Of a stretch of 64,000 bases of DNA, positions 11,801-23,300 are shown piece after piece. A model generated the notes under the pieces. The model saw nothing but the letters and a program-made list of their open reading frames with translations. It was not told the origin of the DNA and made no database searches. Each line of letters begins with the position of its first letter. The stretch's first letter is position 1. A program made the translations under genes and the position numbers. The stretch is from Arcuatula senhousia (Eukaryota > Mollusca > Bivalvia > Mytilida > Mytilidae): assembly GCA_963971305.1 (NCBI GenBank), contig OZ020304.1, positions 79,050,355-79,114,354 on the forward strand. The letters run 5' to 3'.

Positions 11801-13997
11801 GCTGCATGCTTAGCATATTTAACTAAAGTTTATTTCTTTTCAGACAGGAATCGATAGTTTGCCCAACAGTATGGATGTGATATTCTGAGTCTGGCTGCAT
11901 GCTTAGCATATTTAACTAAAGTTTATTTCTTTTCAGACAGGACTTGATGGGTTGCCCCTCAGTTTGGATGTGATATTCTGTGTTTGGCTCCTTGGCAGTC
12001 TAGTTGTAGTGTTTTGGAGAGATATGTGGACTATTTATGATAAATATCTATACCCTGACGATCGTGTCCTGTCTACAATATGGTGTGCTGTGATCTTCAT
12101 CATTATTCAAATCATTGGAGAATTTTTCAGATTTAGCGCCAAGAAATCAACCGTTTTCAAAAGGATGCCATACTTATTAAACCTTTTGATTCATGATATA
12201 TTCTTTATTGTGATTGGGGTGGGAGATGTGGCGGCCTGGAGGTGTTACTGGAAGACCACAGACTTTATACTAGAGGCCATTGATAAAGATTATGCTCTAT
12301 TTGTATTCTGGGCTGGTAGTTTTGTTATTCTTGTTTGTTGCTGGTCAAGTACTAGTATTGTTATAAAAGGGTACATCATGGACGGGGAGATAGGAAATTG
12401 GTACGATTTACCCAATAATTATCTACAGAATATACGATCATCTCTGAAAGGAAAGGAGTCTCCATCACAGGTGTGTATAACTAGAAATATCCTGAAAATA
12501 TTTCTTATAAATACAATAATTAGAAAAATAATGTGTGGTATCAAAGAGACAATTGAATAAAATCTCTAAGCTAAAGAAAAAAAATCAAAAATGGTACAAT
12601 TGTAAAAAATATCAAACACATTTTATAATCTATGTCTATTGGTTTGCCAATAATTACTTTCAGGCGACGGCGTAAACTTTTTTGTAAGACTATTGCGGAC
12701 AATAAATTGCTTGAAAAGTATAATAGCTTGGCATCTGATATTGGTATACAGACAGTTGAGGTTATGGTCTACGCAACTGTCACCAAGCCGTGAGACCCTG
12801 GTCACGTTTTCACGCTCCAGTGACTCTGTGAACTTAGGTCTTTTTTCGGCTGAAAACTTTTTGTAATACTTTTGTGGACAATGAATTGCTTGAAAAGAAT
12901 AATAGCTAGGCATCTGATATTGGGTATACAAACACTTTTTGTGTTTATAACAAGAACTGAAAGCTTAGGTAGTTGATGTAATTGATGGTGCCGGAAGGCG
13001 AGACATACTTTTAGTGGCCGCACTTGTTAAAAGTTTATGTTCATTTCTTTAACTTTATCCAAGATTTTAATTAAAAGCAAATGAAATAACAGAAATAATT
13101 TAAGAAAAAAAGTGTAAACAAAAAAAATACTAACACTTAGGTCAATAGGAAGTTCCGAGCTCAAAAGAGTAGCAATGAATCTAATATTCCTACTGTACAC
13201 TTATTCCACATCTCTTTATTTTCTATTCTTAAAAAAATAGATCTCAACGTACCTGGGGGTCATTATATAATACTTTCCCAGTTAAATGTTTATGTACGTA
13301 TTCACATTCTGTTGTTTGCAACTAAACAATAGGCCCAGTGAAGATAATGTGGTCTTGCTTATGTCTGAATTCAATATAAAGATCATATATTGGTCATATA
13401 TTCGTCGCGAGACAAAAAATAAAAAAAAATATTTACTTAGAACTCCTACTATCAATATATTCTTATGTAACTGCTTTTTAAGTCTTGCTTACATTCGCTT
13501 TTAAAAACTTTTAATATTTTTTTTCAAGACAAAACAGGAAAGTTTGAATTGTTTGCCCGTGACATGAATTGTATTTTTGTTAGTTTAATTTTTCACGTTT
13601 TATCACATTTTTGTAAATTTTATTATTTTATTCATTATTTTATATGACTAGTCAATCATTTGAAAATATGTAATATTTTTAAACAATATTCTATATGAAA
13701 TTACATAATTTTAATCCTTTTATATTTAATCAGTAAAATCTTAAATGTTTATATTGTGGCTTTATTTCAAATAACCTTTTTCCTATGACTTTTTTCCAAC
13801 CTGCCCCACAGTACTTTCCAGAACGGAACTGCTTTCTAATGCCTCGTGGTAATCCCTGCATATTTTTCACTCCCATTTTAAATCTTTTTTAAACTTTACT
13901 CGCAATAGAGGGTATGCACAAACATGTGAATATTTTTGTCTATTTTCAGGAAGCAGAAAAGGCAGACACAACATCAGTTTTCATCATTCACCTATAG
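5810..13997 (+). CDS. Three-exon multi-pass membrane protein, fuseless-like (tentative)
   Basis: Exons 5810-6280 (157 codons, donor ATT|GTAAGT), 11937-12470 (178 codons, acceptor TTTTCAG, donor CAG|GTGTGT) and 13950-13997 (15 codons plus TAG) are all phase 0, giving a 350-residue protein. About eight hydrophobic segments are visible, four in each of the first two exons. The halves look like an internal duplication: VFWQTTWYIQDKYLFPN in exon 1 against VFWRDMWTIYDKYLYPD in exon 2, and HWRGVWYLLD against AWRCYWKTTD. Layout and motifs recall the invertebrate fuseless family, presynaptic eight-pass proteins; that is a recognition from memory and should be tested. Intron 1 holds repeats F, a 30-bp minisatellite, A2, a second broken exon 1 (10034-10496) and RT debris. 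The acceptor of exon 2 is triplicated. Confidence 0.65.
6690..7268 (+). repeat. Family F tandem-core repeat element
   Basis: Three units of about 167 bp share GAAAACAGGA(A/C)(G/A)TAGAT, CATCATGC and TTTTTGACCCTTAAAAT. The element opens with GTGCTAAGCATAACCCCCACT and closes with ACCGGACGGACAGAAGGACA and ACGAGTGGGGGAATAA, so the ends are short inverted G/C-run motifs next to an ACGG-type microsatellite. Non-coding. Lies in intron 1 of the membrane-protein gene. Confidence 0.65.
7602..8072. repeat. 30-bp minisatellite, about 15 copies
   Basis: Unit GAGAATGTTTTCTGTCGTTG followed by TGTCCTGTGG, regular at 30 bp from 7602 to about 7890, then with partial units. Because the unit is a multiple of three and lacks stops, several frames on both strands stay open; those ORFs are artefacts. 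Intronic. Confidence 0.9.
8195..8877 (+). repeat. Family A element, degenerate copy A2
   Basis: Contains eroded core phrases (CGTCGAAGTTGTCATTTGAC, GAAAGCTGATGCTTGCTT) and a well preserved end: CCAGGTGAGCGATTCAGG then CTCCTGGAAGCCTCTTGTT. A 26-bp direct duplication (TTTTTGCCTAGTAGATTGG) lies at 8637-8690. The start is too degenerate to place exactly. Confidence 0.6.
8878..10033. other. Intronic DNA, nothing recognised
   Basis: AT-rich, non-coding, with a short ATAGATAGATA tract near 9460. No gene or known repeat family was identified. Confidence 0.3.
10034..10496 (+). pseudogene. Second, frameshifted copy of exon 1 of the fuseless-like gene
   Basis: Starts with ATG and encodes an N-terminus parallel to the exon at 5810 (FLVIAFWYATWIIEDKYLFP against FLIIVFWQTTWYIQDKYLFP). 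The frame is lost near 10185, after LALAAG, by a small deletion. The other frame then resumes with SHWRGVWNFIDEYG and SLRSVRNIVAPPF, ending at the matching donor ATA|GTAAGT (10497). It has its own start and an intact donor, so it looks like a duplicated first exon that was once an alternative N-terminus or a paralogue fragment. As sequenced it cannot encode the full segment, unless the deletion is an assembly error. Confidence 0.75.
10640..11110 (+). pseudogene. Reverse-transcriptase C-terminal remnant, same family as 21071-22110
   Basis: Encodes LTQKLVTKGYVAPRLLSSLK then KFYGRRYAPIDNY, close to LTSKLLTQGYFAPRLLSSPK in the copy at 21317. The following non-coding stretch also matches (GCAAGCAGAAATTGCTTACT, CTTCCGGAGCACCTG). 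The 5' part of the RT is missing. Intronic debris. Confidence 0.65.
11735..11990 (+). repeat. 93-bp tandem triplication of an intron-exon boundary
   Basis: Three copies of a 93-bp unit each contain TTTCAG|ACAGGA, a GAT(G/A)GTTTGCC-like exon start and TTGGATGTG. Acceptors lie before 11751, 11844 and 11937. Only the third leads into the long open exon. The first reads to TAG after about 20 codons and the second hits TGA after about 14 codons, so use of either would truncate the protein. Confidence 0.85.
12471..13949 (+). other. Last intron of the fuseless-like gene
   Basis: AT-rich, non-coding. It contains a direct duplication of about 179 bp: 12668-12760 and 12847-12935 share TTGCTTGAAAAG, ATAATAGCT and GGCATCTGATATTGG. 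A short D-repeat end (ACACTTATTCCACATCTC) lies at 13197-13217. Confidence 0.5.
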
Positions 13998-14069
13998 TTG
14001 ACAATTTTTTTTATTAGGACAATTGATCTCCCTAAAATTGTTTTGGGTTATTTTGTTAAAATTTGTTAA

Positions 14070-14075
14070 AATAAA
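14070..14075 (+). terminator. Poly(A) signal of the fuseless-like gene
   Basis: AATAAA, 73 bp after the TAG at 13995-13997. This is a natural position for a short 3' UTR; use is inferred. Confidence 0.55.
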
Positions 14076-14415
14076 GGTATTGAAATTGAATGGCATACAT
14101 ATATATATCGAATGATAATACATGTAACCAAATTATTGAACTGGGATGATCAATCTAATATCCATGAAAAAAAAAGACAAAAAAGGCATGACATACTAGA
14201 GAAATTGAATATCACAAGGTCCTCACTCGGTACAGGTATTTCAAAAGAATTAGTGGGTTTAACCACTCTTTTTACACCAATCTTAGACCGTTTTTACTGT
14301 GTTGGGTATTACCATCTTGTAAACAAACACAAAATTGCAAAATGAAATTTAGAGCTTGTTCCTGAGTTTATTGTGGTAGACTACAAAGTGAAATTTCATG
14401 CCTTGTGACTGTGTT

Positions 14416-14421
14416 TTTATT
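14416..14421 (-). terminator. Candidate poly(A) signal of ZNF830
   Basis: TTTATT on the plus strand (AATAAA on the minus), about 400 bp beyond the ZNF830 stop. Together with the signal at 14070 this puts the two convergent gene ends within about 350 bp of each other. Confidence 0.4.
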
Positions 14422-14815
14422 TAGAGTTAGCTAAGAAAAACAAAGGAGCATTCCAACCAATGAAGGAGATAAAATAAATTCTTTTTATAGTTCATGTACC
14501 AAGAAAAAAATGTCCAATGCTTTTATCACTTTCAATTTGTGTCAGTAAGTGATAGTGCTACAGTAATCCTATAATATAAGAGGTCTCATTCTTCGAGGTT
14601 AGAATGGCAACAAGTCCAAAAAAAGCATGCCGTCCAATCTCAAATGTTGTTGGAGTAGTGCTACAGGACCTATCATATCTCCATACCGTATGCATAAGGT
14701 AACAATACAAACGACAAGAACTGTTATCATTATACATGGACAGTACCTACAGTACATGTAGCTGTAACATTGTCCTATCATTAGGTAATGGTATAAAACA
14801 AGAAGACAATGTACA

Positions 14816-17347
14816 TCATTTTTTTATTCCGACTTTCTTTGACCGCCAGTCGAGGAAATCTTCTAGACTTTCCTCATCAATATCACTATCATTGTCACTG
14901 TCAGAGGATTTATTGTCAGGTTTATGGTGAACTTCTTCCTTTTTAATTGTCAAATCGTTCACTTCTTTCCATCTGTTTCTGTAAAGGGAAATAATTCATA
15001 ATAAACATGTTATGATTTTTCAGGCTATAAGGCAAAATTTTTTTTTCACAATTCCTTTAATGTGGGGTAATTTTACAACATTGATAAACTTGTAGCACAA
15101 AAGTGTAGAGTTCAATTAGTTGAACATTTTAGGAACTGAAAGTTTCTTATTATTTTCTACAGTTTTCCAAGGCAAAACAGTTTTATCTTGAAGGAACCAT
15201 AACTCCTATCAGGGTTCATTTAATCCAATAGAGATTTTTGTAGCGCTAAACTAGCTTAACATTACTGTAATTATGTTTTTTCTCCAGCTTTTACAATATT
15301 CAATATAATGAGGAAAGGCTGTAAAAATAGAGATTTTTTACACTCTAAAGGAAATAACTCCTTAAAGGAATGTTCCTGCAACCTTAATCCTGCTTGTGTT
15401 TTATACTTTGTAGATCTCGATGTGCTAAACAATCATCCTAGGAAAACCAGGGGTTCTTCTCTGGCTTACTCATTTATTACCCCTGGGTCATTACACATGA
15501 AATACCTCCTTTTTGATAGTTTTGTATCGAGAGTTCATATTGGTCACATTACATTTTTCTATGCCATTTAACATTTATATATTTAAATTTAATCAATTTC
15601 AAGATCATATTAAAAACGTGCAAACAAACAAAATCATATGAAATGACCCAGGAAAGATGAATAAGAAAGCGAAAGAAGAACCCCTGGGTTTCAAATGATG
15701 CTCAACAATATGCAATTACAATTTCTAAAATACCATGTAGATTTTTCAAGATACTGAGCTTCAAAAGTGCAACAATCGGAAAAACATACAAATACATATA
15801 ATAACATTTACTGTGCATATAATTAAAATGCAGTAATTCTATTGTTAATTGACACCTTGAATCGTCTTTCATACCTCAATGAAATGTCATTTGAATCACG
15901 TGGCCGTAGCTGGGTCATGACCTTACTATACGCACAACTAAAATTTGAATTCGCATTTGGATATTAATGCGCAAATAGATAATACACGAAAATACACCAC
16001 AAAACAATACGAATAAAAAGCTTCGCCGAGCGCAGCATGATACGACCGCAACATGTTGAACCCTGTACGTTTTAGGCCCAATATGGATAGTCAATTGCTC
16101 TGGACATATGCAGCCCATGGTGGACTGACAAAGGTTTTTGACACATGCAGCTTTTGGTGGACTTTCTAAATTCACATTTTAAAAGGAATTATTTTTTTCC
16201 AAAGGAGATCAAAATCAGACCACAAATAAATAAGTTTCGATTTTGGCCCCTAATTTCATAACAGGGGGAAAAGGGGGGTCACAAAAATTAATTTTCAATT
16301 TTGTATCCACTATTTGACAAAATCAAACATGCAAAAAAAATTTTCAAAATCGGATCACAAGTAAAAAAAAATTCCATTTTGGTCCCTTTTGGCCCCTAAT
16401 TACATAATAAGGGGTAAAAGATGGGGGTAGCAAAAATTAATTCTCAATTTTGCATCCGCTATTTGACAAGAACAAACATGCAAAAAAAAATTTCAAAATC
16501 GGATCACAAGTAAAAAAAATTCCATTTTAGTCCCTTTTGGCCCCTAATTACATAATAAGGGGGAAAAGATGGGGGTAGCAAAAATTAATTCTCAATTTTG
16601 CATCCGCTATTTGACAAGAACAAACATGCAAAAAAAATTTTCAAAATCGGTCCACTATTAAAAATGTTTCAATTTTGGCCCCTTTTGGGGCCGTAACCCC
16701 TATAAGGGGTCATTTGACAACTTCGACCCTATGGAGACTTTTGTAGAGCTAAATGAGCTGAACAATTAAGCAAGCAACAGCTTTTTGCTATCTGCAATAG
16801 TTTTCATACTATAGGGCAAAAACATGAAAAAATGCTATTTTTCACCTTTAAGGGGCTGTAACCCCTATAAGGGGTCATCTGACAACTTCGACCAAATGGA
16901 GACTTTTGTAGAACTTTTGATCCTGAAGCAGTAGGGTGGCATCAGATTTCATCTATCTCTTATACTTTTTGAATTACAAGCCAAAAACAGTAGTCTGACC
17001 TCCCTGGTCTAATTTTAGCCAGGGCGGCCATGTTTTTTGACGAATCAGAACTTGAAACACATCTATAGTGCATGACACCCTATTGATCAATCATACCAAG
17101 TTTCATTGAATTCTGTTCAGTAGTTTCAGAGGAAAAGATTTTTGAAAAAGTTATTGTAAGAACAAACTAAAAGTTGCAATTTGGCCCCTTTTGGCCCTTA
17201 ATTTCTAAACGAAAAAAGGGGGGACTCCCAAAATCAATCCCATCCATCCTTTAATGGTAAGAAATATCATTGTCAAATTTCATTGCATTTGGATAACTAG
17301 AACTAAAGTTATCGTGTATACACTAAAGTTAACAGACGACGACGACA

Positions 17348-17378
<31 letters not shown>

Positions 17379-20300
17379 CAGCATCATACCATTATACGTC
17401 CGCAAATTTTTTGCGGTCGTATAAAAATCAGAAACAAATTAAATAACATTAAAATGTAATTATAAGAATTGAATGTTTGTATTTTGATGTTTCATAGGTT
17501 TTACACGCCAATGAAACATCAAAATACAAACATTCAATTCTTAAGTATATGTTTTGTAGAAAATATTCAGCATATGAATTATCTAACACCTACATTTGAT
17601 CATCTATTTCTTCTAAGTTTCTATCCACATTTATCTGTTCATCCTCTTCCTCTACTATGGCTTCTGATACCTATAAAGCAAGATAAATTTTAAAAAGATA
17701 TTTTTAATTAATCAAGTAATTTATGATCTCTTGTCCATATTGAAGTAGAAGATAATGAGATGTGGAATAAGTGTATGTGGCACAACCTACAATATAAATG
17801 ACAATTTTAAAAAATCCACAACGGAAAACAGCCAGCAGCCTTCAATGTGACCAACAGTCGCTGCTCACTGTTTTGCAATTGGCCCTGTATTGAAGGTTGC
17901 TTTCTGTTTTCAATTGCAATTTCAAAGTTAAAAAGTATTTCATGCATGCCCTGCCTGAAAGTTCAGATAGTAATTTTTCAATTAAAATATATGAAGGGAA
18001 AGTATGAAACCAAAAGATGGAAAAAGAAGAACTTGCAACCAAAATGGCATTTTTTATCATTTTCAGGTTGCTTCACCTAGTGTCCAACTCAAACCACTGA
18101 AATGTTCTGGGTTTTTTTTGTGTCTCTTTATCACATTATTTTTGGGTGTTCTATCTCTCCGTTTTTTTATAAAATGTATCTTACATGAGCTTCTTCTTTG
18201 ATGACTTTCTGGAACATTTCCCATTCTTCTTCCATCTTGTCTTTGTATTCTACCTGTCTCACCTGTAATTAAATATATATTTTAGTCAGGTATTAAAATG
18301 TCTTAATGAAAATATTTAAGACACGTACCAGATTTGCTAGGGTTAACATATAAATTGTTTTCCACTATCTATTTGATTTGTCCAAAATAATAGGACTAAT
18401 AACAACATAAGAAATCTAAGCCTCCTGTAGAAAGAACAAACAGCAGATGTAAATTCAGTTTCTATAGAATAAAATGAGATGTACATGACGCAACCTACAA
18501 TATAACCATAAATAAACCCTAGTCATTATAAACTAGAAAATTTGAAAGTATGCTTCATTAGTTCATTTTTGTTGCTGTAAATAAATTTTGACATATTATA
18601 AAGACTAGAGCCTCCCTTTCTTAAAGGAATTTCATTTTTGAGCAGATTTTGGCAAAACTAGCCTTGAACACCCTGTCTATTTATTTGACTATCGACAGAC
18701 CACCTTCCCCTTTAGAAAATTTCTGGAACAGCCCCTGATTCAGAAAAATGGAACTCATTGAAGTTTTTAATATGATTAAGGCCCTGCCTTTTTAGCGAGC
18801 ATCGAAACTATATGCCTTTTAAAAATAAATCCATGTGCTCGACCGGCTAAGTTTAACGTAAAGAGGGAAATTTTAAAAAAGGAGTTAAATAGAAGCAAAG
18901 TCTGACCCCACCAAACCCAAATCATATGCACTTGAGAAAGTTGTCTTTCTAAAAATATTTGGGATCAATAACTACTTATTAAAAATTCAATTATTTGTGC
19001 AAATAATAAATCCTGTAACATTCTAGGACAAAATTTAGCAGGGACGAAATTATCCATTTTATGGATTACGTGACGTCATTTCCTTGTCAGAGTAACATTC
19101 AGATTCTGTCAGGTTTTGTGAGATTTTCTGAGTATCAGTGTTTTATTTGAAGCATTGGTAACAGAAGGTACATTAAGAAACCTTGCGGTAAAAAAAACGG
19201 TAAAGTAAAAATATCATGCAGGTTTGAGGAAAGAGAGTGAACCCCAACAGGATGGGACTCTACTTTCAGTTTCAGGTAAGAACCTTTTATTTATTATTAT
19301 GAGTAGGTTATTCAGTTAATTTATGTATTTCTTTATCTTATTTGATCTTACTTAGAATTTAACAAAGCTTGGTCAGTATCATGCATTTGGTATGACTAGT
19401 CAATGGGACATCTGCCAAATGGTTGTACGATGCGTACAGTGTGGGTGTTGAATTGCCAACCCTACCATTGGATAGCAGCTTGCTGCGAAAGGGGAACAGC
19501 CTTGTGCATTAGTCGACCCTTCCAATTATAGCCTCTCATACAACAAGACCTATGTGACCCAGATATGGGATCCTCCACGAGGTGGCAGATGGCAACTGGG
19601 TACCAAGAGGCATTCAATGGGGACTGACGAGTTCATTAGAGGACATGGACTTTGCTGACGACATTAGTCTGTTCTCGCAAACATACCACCACATGCAGAT
19701 GAAATCCAACAACATAAGTAAAGAAGCCAAGAAAATAGGATTGAAAATAAACGACAGAAAAACAAAAGTCATGAAAACCAACTGCCGTCACAACAGCCAT
19801 ATCATCATGAATGGACAATCTATTGAAGAAGTTACAGACTTTTGTTATCTTGGAAGTACTCTAAGTTGTGATGGAGAAGTGATGAAAGAAATAAGTATTA
19901 GAATAGGGAAAGCAACATCAGCTTTTAATAAACTTTCGAACATCTGGAAGTCTAGGAGAATATCATACAGAACTAAGATCAGACTGTATAAAAGCAATGT
20001 AAGATCAGTTTTATTATATGGAGCAGAGACATGGAGAACAAACAAGAAAATTGAGAGAAAATTGAGAGGAGTTGAGGGCAGATTGTTAAGAAGGATTATG
20101 AACATCAAATGGACAGACAGAGTATCAAACATTGAACTCGCTGATAGAACAGGTATAAGAAACATTAATGTTGAGATTAAGAAAAGGAGATGGAAATACA
20201 CAGGGTATATTTTGAGGATGGACAACACCAGGCATGTAAAAAGAGCACTGAGGTGGACACCAGCTGGCAAGAGGAAGCCAGGAAGGCCAAAAGGTACATG

Positions 20301-23300
20301 GAGGAGGACACTAGAAGCAGAGATGAAAGAGTTGGGATACAGCTGGGGAGAACTTGAGTGAAAAGCAAAGGCCAGAGCTGGATGGCGTACCCTGGTGGAA
20401 GCCTTATGTGTTACCTAACACGAAGAGGATATGTATGTATGTATGTTGTCAATGGGACGATGTTGCCAAAAGCTAGCTCGGTAATTTCCGGAAAATCGTT
20501 TTTCAGCGGAAAAACCGAATGGTGTTTAAATAAAAATCTGTGTGTAAAAATATACAAGTGGATGAATGAGGGTTTTATCACTGGTTTTGAATTTCAATTT
20601 TTATATTTTTTGCATTACAGATTATGATATATTTTTTATAAGACCAGAGGGTTGATTGTTTTACTTGTTCCGTGCCTATTATTTTTTTCACTCCGTAAAA
20701 GTAAACCTGTTCCGGTTTTATCGTCAGTATATTTCTGGCACATCTCAAAACATGCACAATGCCGTAAGGCTCGCATCTGCAATGCTCGCTATTAACCAGC
20801 CAGAGGAACTGGTATAAATAGTTTAATAATACCTTAGCATCTTGTTTAGAGTAATCAAAGACCCCCTAGAAAAATGTCATACATTACCTTAGCATCTTGT
20901 TTAGAGTAATCAAAGACCCCCTAGGAAAATGTCATACATTAACTTAGCATCTTGTTTAGAGTAATCAAAGACCTCCCTAGGAGAATGTCATACATTACCT
21001 TAGCATCTTGTTAAGAGTAATAAAAGATCCCACTAGGAAAATGTCATACATTTACCTTAGCATCATTTTATTGTGTGTTTAGTTTTTGTGCTTTGTCTAG
21101 GAAAATTGATACGGGGAAGGTTGGGCCCAGAAAACTAGTTTAACTAGATTCTAGGAGGTCCGCTTCTTATTTGGATCTATTTCTCGAAATTGACACACAA
21201 GGAAGGCTTTGTACAAAGCTCTATGACAAACGTGATGACTTCAACTTTCCAATAACTTACCCTTTCTGTGTAGCAACATTCCGTCCGCTCCAGCATATGG
21301 AGTTTACGTATCACAATTGATTCGTTATTCCAGAGCATGTGGGGAGTACAACGACTTCCTTGATAGAGCTACACGGCTGACAAGCAAATTGTTAACACAG
21401 GGGTACTTTGCTCCCAGGTTGTTGTCATCACCCAAGAAATTTTACGGACGACATCATGTGCTTGTATACAAATACGGGATTTCTATCTCTCAGATGAGCA
21501 CAGATGTTGGTTTGACATAGAGTTTTGTAATGTCATCCTTTCCGGATTGGACCAACACTTAATTGATCTTTGGCAACGTGACGGGTGTGCTATAGCAAGC
21601 AGGAACTGCTTACTCTTCCGGAACACCTGAGTTCACTCTCGTTTCGACTTGAGTTGGCGTTGCTGAATGCAGTTTTGTTGTTATGTGTGTGTGTTTTATG
21701 TTGTTATGTGGTTTGTTTTGTTGTGATGATTTTTTGTCTACCGGTTTTGTCTTTGTCTTTACGGTTTTATGATATTGATTACCCCTTTGGTACACCTTTG
21801 CTTCTTAACCCCAATACATATTATATGTGCCTTTCCTAAGCCAGGAATCTTTGAAAAAGCTTTCGTTTGTACTTGTCTTTTTGATGTTTTCTGTTCCTTG
21901 TTTAAGAAGGGGTCTATCTGTGACTATTTCAGGACTAGATTTGAATTATATGCATTTTATTTAGACCATGGGCCAATTGCAGAACACCAAGCAGTGCCAA
22001 ATGGCCTTGTTGAAGGCTGCTGGCGGTTGTCCATTGTGTTTTTTTTTAATTGCCAGTTGATTGTGGGCTGTGTCGTGTACACTTATTTCACATCTCATTA
22101 TTTTCTATTGATTAGGGTTATCAAAGAACCCCATAGGAGAATGTCATACATTACCTAAGCATCTTGTTGAGGATTATCAAAATCCCTCGGGAATAATGTC
22201 ACATTACCTTAGCATCTAGTTGAGGGTAATCAAAGGATCCCTCGGGAAGAATGTCATACATTACCTTAGCATCTTGTTTAGGGTTATCAAAGAATCCCTC
22301 GGGAAGAATTTCAGACATGACTTTCTCTTTCGGCTCAGGTTCTACTTCTGGCTTGTTTCCACTGTCAAAAAAATCTGGAAAAAAATTTATACTCATTTCA
22401 TAAATGTATTTAAGGCCACACCGAATTAATTCATAATTCGTCTGATTAGCCGCTTCTATTTTGGACAAGACCAAAAAAGTGCTTTTTATTTTCACCACTC
22501 CATTTCCATAATTGCCTGGGTCGGATTCCTATTTTATTTCAAAAAATATTTTAGTCATCTGTGCGGTTTGAAAGAACTCTTGGAATGGGTATTCAGTCTC
22601 AACAACATAAATTAAGTCAAAGAACATAAGTGTTCCTCAAAAATGACAAAGGAAGCTGGAAGATGAATTATTTTATCAAAGGTTAGTGCAGTCAAATTTT
22701 TGTCCCTTTAACAGTTTTTAGAAACAACAGAATCAATTTTTGTTGAATGCTAGGATTTGCAATTTACAATATGATAGAACTTTAACAAAATATATTAAGT
22801 GATTAATAATGTATAACAAGCACAGAAGTAACATGATAACACAAGAAATTATTTTCCTGTTCAGTTCACCAGCTATATAGAGATCTCTTAAACTATTCTT
22901 TGTACATCATGCATACATATTATATAATTTAACATGATAGTTCATGAAATTATCTTGCAGTTGTATCATAATCAATTGTTGAAACTCATGGTTCAGTTGA
23001 TTTTTCACTTTGTAGAAATGTTATCTTTCCAGACAAAATGAGAAAAACCAATTAATTGATGAATTAATTATTTTTAACTCCCTTGGAAATATCCTTTAAT
23101 TCATATTTTATTTTTTCAAATTGAAAAGAAAATTAATTGCTCGCTAGGAAATATCTTCAAACTCATAATTTTTATTATAAATATGAAAAAAATTAATTGC
23201 TCGCCTTGACCAAAACTGTTCGCCTCCAAAAATCCCTTATTGTTAAAAATAAACAATTAAAAAAATTTCGCTCATCGCTCCAATATTTTTCTTCAAATTG

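Noticed and set aside
14112..14345. 77-codon ORF between the convergent genes
   Set aside because: Lies in expected 3' UTR DNA, low complexity, no family resemblance.
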